From assembly GCA_014874425.1 (NCBI GenBank), contig JACWAG010000449.1, positions 1-9,499 on the forward strand: a stretch of 9,499 bases of DNA, read 5' to 3'. Made by a program: the position numbers and the translations under genes. Below are positions 5,895-9,499 of this stretch, piece after piece. The notes below the pieces were generated by a model, which was not told where the DNA came from, made no database searches, and saw only the letters and a program-made list of their open reading frames with translations. The stretch comes from Syntrophaceae bacterium (GTDB lineage: Bacteria; Desulfobacterota; Desulfomonilia; Desulfomonilales; Desulfomonilaceae). The number at the start of each line of letters is the position of its first letter. Position 1 is the first letter of the stretch.

Positions 5895-7241
5895 ATGGAA
5901 ACTCAGACCCCCAAGACAGTCAAAATCTTTGACATCACGATGAGGGACGGGTCACAAAGTAAGGTAGCGACTCGAATTAAACTGGATGACCTACTTAAGA
6001 TTGCTGGAAAACTTGCCGATACAGGAATTTATGGCGCGGAAACTTGGGGAGGAGCCACGTTCGATGTCTGTGTTCGTTATCTGAGAGAGGACCCTTGGGA
6101 AAGGGCGCGTATACTCAAAGCCGCTATGCCGAATGTTAAGAGTATGATGTTGATCCGTGGTCAGAACCTCGTCGCTTATTCAAACTTTCCTGATGATGTG
6201 GTTCAAAAGTTTGTGGAAGCCTCAGCCCGCAATGGAATTGACGTGTTCAGAATTTTTGACGCCCTTGACGACGTGAGGAACCACGAGGCCGTCATAAAGG
6301 CCGTAAAGTCTGTCGGGAAAATCGCCGAAGGCGCTGTCTGCTACACTATTAGTCCCGTCCACACGATCGACAAATTTGTTAATAAGGCCCGCCAACTCGA
6401 AGATAAAGGCGTTGACCAGATATGCATTAAGGACATGGCGGGTCTGATAGATCCTCAAACTGCGTTCGAACTGGTCTCTGGCCTTAAGAAGGCCGTAAAT
6501 GTTCCCATTCACTTGCACACTCACGACAATTGCGGCCTTGGAATGATGTCGGTGTTGAAAGCCGTTGAAGCCGGTTGCGAAATGATTGACTCCGTTCTGA
6601 GCCCCTTCTCCGGCGGGACAGGCCACCCATGCACGGAATCTCTCGTGTTTTCACTCGAACGTTTTGGATACAATACCGGATGCGATTTGAAAAAACTCAC
6701 TAGAGCCGCTGAAGAGGCAAAAGCCGTTAGAAGCTCATATAGCGAATTTGAGGCGCCTTACAGTGGAGTAGATTGTAAAATGCTGATAACTCAAATTCCC
6801 GGTGGCGTCATGTCTAACCTCAGCAGTCAACTCAGACTGCAAAACGCCCTGCATCGGCTGAACGAGATTGTCGATGAGATCCCGAAAGTTAGGGAGGATC
6901 TGGGGTTTATTCCACTTGTCACCCCAACTTCACAGATAGTGGTGTCTCAGGCTACCTTCAATGTTCTTTTGGGCAGATACAAGATCATCGCAAACCATAC
7001 CGCAAACCTGCTAAAAGGCATGTACGGCGAAACCCCTGCTCCGGTTAATAAAGAATTGCAGGACCGTGTCCTCAAGGGATCCAAACCGATTTCCGTAAGA
7101 CCTGCGGAATTAATTCCTCCAATGTGGCCTGAGCTGGAAAAGAAATTTCCTGGATTGACAGAAGAAGAAATCCTCATACACGCCATTTTTCCACATGAAG
7201 CCGCAGGTTATTTTGAGGAAAGGGCGAAGAAATCAGAATAG
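5895..7241 (+). CDS. Pyruvate/oxaloacetate carboxyltransferase-type subunit without biotin domain (PycB/OadA-like)
   Basis: This 448-residue protein is a TIM-barrel carboxyltransferase of the pyruvate carboxylase subunit B/oxaloacetate decarboxylase alpha family, moving CO2 between biotin and an alpha-keto or acyl substrate. Family blocks: MRDGSQS (16-22, metal ligand D18), ETWGGATFD (49-57), REDPWER (64-70), RGQNL (88-92), DVFRIFDA (116-123), SPVHT (153-157), IKDMAGL (178-184, with the catalytic Lys179 that is carbamylated in relatives) and HLHTHD (206-211, metal ligands H208 and H210). The conserved C-terminal helical part runs to about 440 and then stops, so the biotinyl domain found near residue 600 in full-length PycB/OadA is absent and a separate carrier protein is required. 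The usual A-H after RD is G-S here, so substrate identity is uncertain. The thioesterase gene follows 42 bp downstream. Confidence 0.9.
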   Translation: METQTPKTVKIFDITMRDGSQSKVATRIKLDDLLKIAGKLADTGIYGAETWGGATFDVCVRYLREDPWERARILKAAMPNVKSMMLIRGQNLVAYSNFPDDVVQKFVEASARNGIDVFRIFDALDDVRNHEAVIKAVKSVGKIAEGAVCYTISPVHTIDKFVNKARQLEDKGVDQICIKDMAGLIDPQTAFELVSGLKKAVNVPIHLHTHDNCGLGMMSVLKAVEAGCEMIDSVLSPFSGGTGHPCTESLVFSLERFGYNTGCDLKKLTRAAEEAKAVRSSYSEFEAPYSGVDCKMLITQIPGGVMSNLSSQLRLQNALHRLNEIVDEIPKVREDLGFIPLVTPTSQIVVSQATFNVLLGRYKIIANHTANLLKGMYGETPAPVNKELQDRVLKGSKPISVRPAELIPPMWPELEKKFPGLTEEEILIHAIFPHEAAGYFEERAKKSE

Positions 7242-7283
7242 GTTATGGATGTGAGCAGGATATGCATTTGCTGAGTTGATTTC

Positions 7284-7721
7284 ATGACAAACTTGAAGCC
7301 ACCCGATGAAGAATTTGAAAATCGTGTCCGGTCCAGTTTTGATCGACAGCAGGTGATGAAAACCATCGGCGCCGAAATGACACATGTCAGCCCAGGCGAG
7401 GTTCATATTGATCTACCTTACAGTGAGGTTTTGACACAGCAGCATGGATACCTACATGCGGGAATAGTGACCATCATTGTTGACAGCGCCTGTGGATACG
7501 CGGCATATACTCTTATGCCGGTATTTTCCGAGGTGCTCACCGTTGAATTCAAGGTAAATTTTCTGGCGCCTGCCAGAGGAGAAAGGTTCGTCGCTATTGG
7601 AAATGTCATCAAGCCGGGAAGAACATTGACAGTGTGCTCTGGCAAAGTGCTAGCCGTCAGCAACGGGAAGGAAAAGCTTATAGCGACTATTCAGGCCACA
7701 ATGATGGCTGTTACAATCTGA
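7284..7721 (+). CDS. PaaI-type hotdog acyl-CoA thioesterase
   Basis: The 145-residue product has the length of a single hotdog domain. The PaaI signature is clear: HGYLHAG (54-60) followed by the catalytic-region acid Asp67 in VDSACGYAA (66-74), then VEFKVNFLAPARG (87-99), the usual central strand and loop. Enzymes of this family hydrolyse small acyl- or aryl-CoA thioesters, releasing CoA in the cytoplasm, often as a rescue step in phenylacetate or other aromatic CoA pathways. The substrate here cannot be read from sequence. The start ATG 7284 has only a weak GAG 8 nt upstream. It lies 42 bp after the carboxyltransferase stop with no terminator between, so cotranscription is likely. No upstream in-frame alternative start looks better. 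Confidence 0.88.
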   Translation: MTNLKPPDEEFENRVRSSFDRQQVMKTIGAEMTHVSPGEVHIDLPYSEVLTQQHGYLHAGIVTIIVDSACGYAAYTLMPVFSEVLTVEFKVNFLAPARGERFVAIGNVIKPGRTLTVCSGKVLAVSNGKEKLIATIQATMMAVTI

Positions 7722-7755
7722 AACCAAGCCGATGGTCCGCTGCCATGTAACCAGT

Positions 7756-7784
7756 TTGTGAAATTCTTCCGGCTGTAGTATTTT
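7756..7784 (+). promoter_or_regulatory. Candidate promoter for the small exported protein gene
   Basis: TTGTGA (7756-7761) and TATTTT (7779-7784) are separated by 17 nt; both match the sigma70 consensus at 4 of 6 positions. Transcription would begin near 7791, about 40 nt before the ATG at 7832. The rest of the 110 bp spacer (7722-7831) shows no hairpin terminator after the thioesterase gene, so read-through is also possible. Confidence 0.35.
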
Positions 7785-7831
7785 TATGGCCTTTATGTCA
7801 TGGAACGGTCCGACGACAAAAGGAGTTTGAA

Positions 7832-8095
7832 ATGAAAAGGCTATCGATTACGTTCGTGGGCCTAGTCGCCGGGGCGCTTCTGCTGTTGGGGGCAAACGGC
7901 CTTTCAGTAGCTGCGGAAGGAACAACCCCGAGGCCTGTGGCTCAGGTTACGGCGGGCGTAACGGATCAACGCCTCGCTTACCGGGTTTATCACAGACCTT
8001 ATTGTTACAGGGTAAAACGATGCGTCCGTGTCAATAGGTTTGGCTATTGCAAGCGATGGAAATGGATCAGAGTCTGCCCTGGCTGGCGTATATGA
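7832..8095 (+). CDS. Small exported, highly basic four-cysteine protein of unknown function
   Basis: 87 residues, preceded by AGGAG with 6 nt spacing (7821-7825), a strong ribosome-binding site. Residues 1-28 form a textbook Sec signal peptide: MKR, a hydrophobic core (about 5-20), and a V-A-A end with likely cleavage after Ala28. The predicted mature chain has about 59 residues. Its N-terminal third is Thr/Pro/Val-rich, and the C-terminal part (47-87) is packed with Arg, Lys, Tyr and Trp and holds all four cysteines at 58, 64, 73 and 82 (C-x5-C-x8-C-x8-C), consistent with two disulfides outside the cytoplasm. Residues 57-64 and 72-82 look like two related Cys-basic-aromatic units, possibly an internal repeat. 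I do not recognise a family and assign no function; the extreme positive charge suggests binding to an anionic partner such as lipid, polysaccharide or nucleic acid. The gene appears to have its own promoter. Confidence 0.75.
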   Translation: MKRLSITFVGLVAGALLLLGANGLSVAAEGTTPRPVAQVTAGVTDQRLAYRVYHRPYCYRVKRCVRVNRFGYCKRWKWIRVCPGWRI

Positions 8096-8142
8096 TCGCA
8101 CAAATGTTGTCTTGATGTTGGCCGCACTGAGATAAGGGACCC

Positions 8143-8184
8143 AAGTTGACGGAGCGCTTCAAGCTTTGACTCTGCCGTCAGCTT
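8143..8184 (+). terminator. Stem-loop after the small exported protein gene, possible terminator
   Basis: AAGTTGACGG (8143-8152) pairs with CCGTCAGCTT (8175-8184) over 10 bp including one G-U pair, with a 22 nt loop. It lies about 50 bp after the stop of the four-cysteine protein gene. The following bases (TCATAATG) are not a true T-run and the loop is long, so termination is only a suggestion; it could also be an operator or a processing site. Confidence 0.35.
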
Positions 8185-8232
8185 TCATAATGAATCAGGG
8201 CTGTTATATAGACGGGAACGTTGTTTCCCATC

Positions 8233-8240
8233 TAAGGAGG
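8233..8240 (+). promoter_or_regulatory. Strong ribosome-binding site that supports a TTG start
   Basis: TAAGGAGG, essentially the full anti-Shine-Dalgarno complement, ends 8 nt before TTG 8249. No ATG in frame lies nearby; the next in-frame Met (residue 18, Q-M-K-K) would have no comparable site. Confidence 0.8.
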
Positions 8241-8248
8241 ATTGTGTT

Positions 8249-9496
8249 TTGTCAGACCGTCAAAAACAGTCACGAAGTCAGATTGCATCCACCAGCCAAA
8301 TGAAGAAATTGATGGCGGCCTATTTTCTCGAAATTGATGAAGCTAAGAAAACAGGTAAACAGAAAGTCGCCTGGTGTACGTCAGTGGGGCCTGCCGAGCT
8401 TTTGCACTCCATGGGCTTCCTGGTCTACTATCCAGAAAATCACGGGGCGCTTCTGGGAGCGACTCGTATGGCCACTGATGTCATCCCGCTCGCAAACGCC
8501 GTCGGTTACTCGCCTGATATCTGTTCGTACTTAACAGCCGACGTCGGAGCTTATCTCAAAGGTGTCACTCCATTAACAAGGGCTTACGGGATACAAAATA
8601 TCCCCAAAGCGGATATCCTTGTCTACAACACAAACCAGTGCAGGGACGTTCAGGACTGGTTCTCCTTTTACGCCAGAGAATGGGATGTCCCGATTGTCGG
8701 GATACATACTCACCGAAACATTCGTGAAGTTGAGAATTTCCACATTGCGGACCTCGTTTCACAGATGAAGTCCATGATACCAACACTCGAACGAGTCTCT
8801 GGTAACAGGTTCGATATAGATAGACTTCGAGAGGTCGTGGATTTGTCATTGCAATGCACAAAGCTCTGGCGGCGTGTGCTGGAATGTGGGGCCGCAAAAC
8901 CGGCGCCACTGACTTTTTTTGACGCGACGATCCACATGGCGCCTGCGGTAATCCTCAGGGGCAAGCCAGAAGCCATCGAATATTATAAGCTTTTGATTGC
9001 AGAACTTGAAGATAGAATCAAGACGAAAGAGGGCGCAGTGCCAGGGGAACGTCATCGACTATATTGGGACGGTATGCCTGTTTGGGGCAAGCTCAGAGAA
9101 CTAAGCGACCAGTTCTATCAATTAAGGACAAATGTAGTAGCATCCACATACTGCAATAGCTGGATATTTGACGCATTTGACCCAAAAGACCCCTTTGAAT
9201 CCATGGCTCGAGCTTACACCGAATTATTTATTGTGCGTGATGAGTCTTTTAAAGAATGGTACATGGATAAATGGATAGAGAACTTTAGTATTGACGGAGT
9301 CATCTTTCACGACGCCAAGACATGTCCGAACAACTCTAACAACAGATACTCCATGCCTCAACGAATGGCGAAGCGACTTGGTCTCCCGACCCTGGTGCTC
9401 CACGGTGACCTCAATGATTTGCGTTGTTATTCCGAGGAACAGACGAGAACAAATATTGAGGCGTTCGTGGAACAGTTGGACCAGAAAGATGGCTGA
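8249..9496 (+). CDS. 2-hydroxyacyl-CoA dehydratase/benzoyl-CoA reductase-type subunit (BcrB/BcrC/HgdB family)
   Basis: 415 residues, complete, starting at TTG and ending with TGA at 9494-9496. The family holds an iron-sulfur cluster on Cys ligands and uses very low-potential electrons, supplied by an ATP-driven activator, either to dehydrate 2-hydroxyacyl-CoAs or to reduce the ring of benzoyl-CoA. Recognisable blocks: WCTSVGPAELL (42-52, Cys43), YYPENHGALLG (60-70), GYSPDICSYL (86-95, Cys92), NTNQCRD (127-133, Cys131), WDGMPVWG (273-280), KTCPNN (357-362, Cys359), and the C-terminal GDLNDLRCYSEEQ (386-398) followed by EAFVEQL (404-410). Cys43, Cys92 and Cys359 are the best cluster-ligand candidates. 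Length and the WDG block fit BcrB/BcrC/HgdB-like proteins, but dehydratase cannot be separated from reductase by reading. The enzymes work as two-subunit complexes; the second subunit and activator would be expected just beyond the right edge. Confidence 0.9.
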   Translation: MSDRQKQSRSQIASTSQMKKLMAAYFLEIDEAKKTGKQKVAWCTSVGPAELLHSMGFLVYYPENHGALLGATRMATDVIPLANAVGYSPDICSYLTADVGAYLKGVTPLTRAYGIQNIPKADILVYNTNQCRDVQDWFSFYAREWDVPIVGIHTHRNIREVENFHIADLVSQMKSMIPTLERVSGNRFDIDRLREVVDLSLQCTKLWRRVLECGAAKPAPLTFFDATIHMAPAVILRGKPEAIEYYKLLIAELEDRIKTKEGAVPGERHRLYWDGMPVWGKLRELSDQFYQLRTNVVASTYCNSWIFDAFDPKDPFESMARAYTELFIVRDESFKEWYMDKWIENFSIDGVIFHDAKTCPNNSNNRYSMPQRMAKRLGLPTLVLHGDLNDLRCYSEEQTRTNIEAFVEQLDQKDG

Positions 9497-9499
9497 TAC

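Larger units (their letters stand above)
8096..8248. other. Intergenic region with two hairpins before the dehydratase gene
   Basis: This 153 bp spacer carries no gene. A strong inverted repeat at 8143-8184 is listed separately. GGGAA/TTCCC (8214-8218/8225-8229, 6 nt loop) sits 4 nt before the Shine-Dalgarno sequence and could affect translation start. TTGACT (8166-8171) and CATAAT (8186-8191) resemble promoter boxes, but the 14 nt spacing is short, so I do not call a promoter. Confidence 0.4.

Noticed and set aside
813..7272. A 13-base word, ATATGCATTTGCT, occurs at 813-825 and at 7260-7272.
   Set aside because: One shared 13-mer in a 9.5 kb window is about what chance gives, and the flanks do not match.
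8166..8191. Promoter-like TTGACT and CATAAT boxes before the dehydratase gene.
   Set aside because: The spacing is 14 nt, too short for a typical sigma70 promoter, and the first box lies in the loop of a hairpin.
8565..9055. Minus-strand open frames of 69-114 codons inside the dehydratase gene.
   Set aside because: They are antisense to a clearly recognised coding sequence, overlap each other and have no ribosome-binding sites.

Overview
This looks like chromosomal DNA of a strictly anaerobic, syntrophic or sulfate-reducing deltaproteobacterium (Desulfobacterota, the Syntrophales/Desulfomonile kind). That is an inference from gene content: a DHH-CBS-CBS-tRNA nucleotidyltransferase fusion of the type known in Geobacter and Aquifex, a BcrB/BcrC/HgdB-type 2-hydroxyacyl-CoA dehydratase subunit, a biotin-dependent carboxyltransferase subunit and a Tat-exported DUF362 protein. 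Base composition is moderate and even. I saw no transposase, phage gene, tRNA, rRNA or CRISPR array, so this reads as ordinary core/metabolic chromosome.

Left part (1-3031): the N-terminal 229 codons of a Tat-signal DUF362 protein lie on the minus strand, cut by the window edge. Its start faces a divergent LemA-family membrane protein across roughly 400 bp that holds two opposed sigma70-like promoters and several perfect inverted repeats. The LemA gene converges on a minus-strand lipoprotein with two bacterial SH3 domains. That lipoprotein is transcribed from a good sigma70-like promoter in a 151 bp divergent spacer.

Middle (3032-7721): a large 886-residue fusion protein (DHH phosphoesterase, DHHA1, two CBS domains, class II tRNA nucleotidyltransferase) most resembles the A-adding enzymes that share CCA-end synthesis with a separate CC-adding enzyme. 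After a 202 bp leader with three hairpins comes a 448-residue pyruvate/oxaloacetate carboxyltransferase-type subunit without a biotinyl domain. A PaaI-type hotdog thioesterase follows 42 bp downstream and is probably cotranscribed.

Right part (7722-9499): a small exported, very basic four-cysteine protein has its own candidate promoter and a strong ribosome-binding site, and is followed by a 10-bp-stem hairpin. The last gene is a complete 2-hydroxyacyl-CoA dehydratase/benzoyl-CoA reductase-like subunit with a TTG start, ending 3 bp before the window edge. Carboxyltransferase, thioesterase and dehydratase all point to acyl-CoA chemistry, but partner subunits (biotin carrier, biotin carboxylase or decarboxylase beta subunit, second dehydratase subunit, ATP-dependent activator) are not in the window, so no pathway can be fixed.

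The least explained pieces are the four-cysteine exported protein, the hairpin-rich leader before the carboxyltransferase gene, and the palindrome cluster between the DUF362 and LemA genes. No wholly new multi-gene system is evident.
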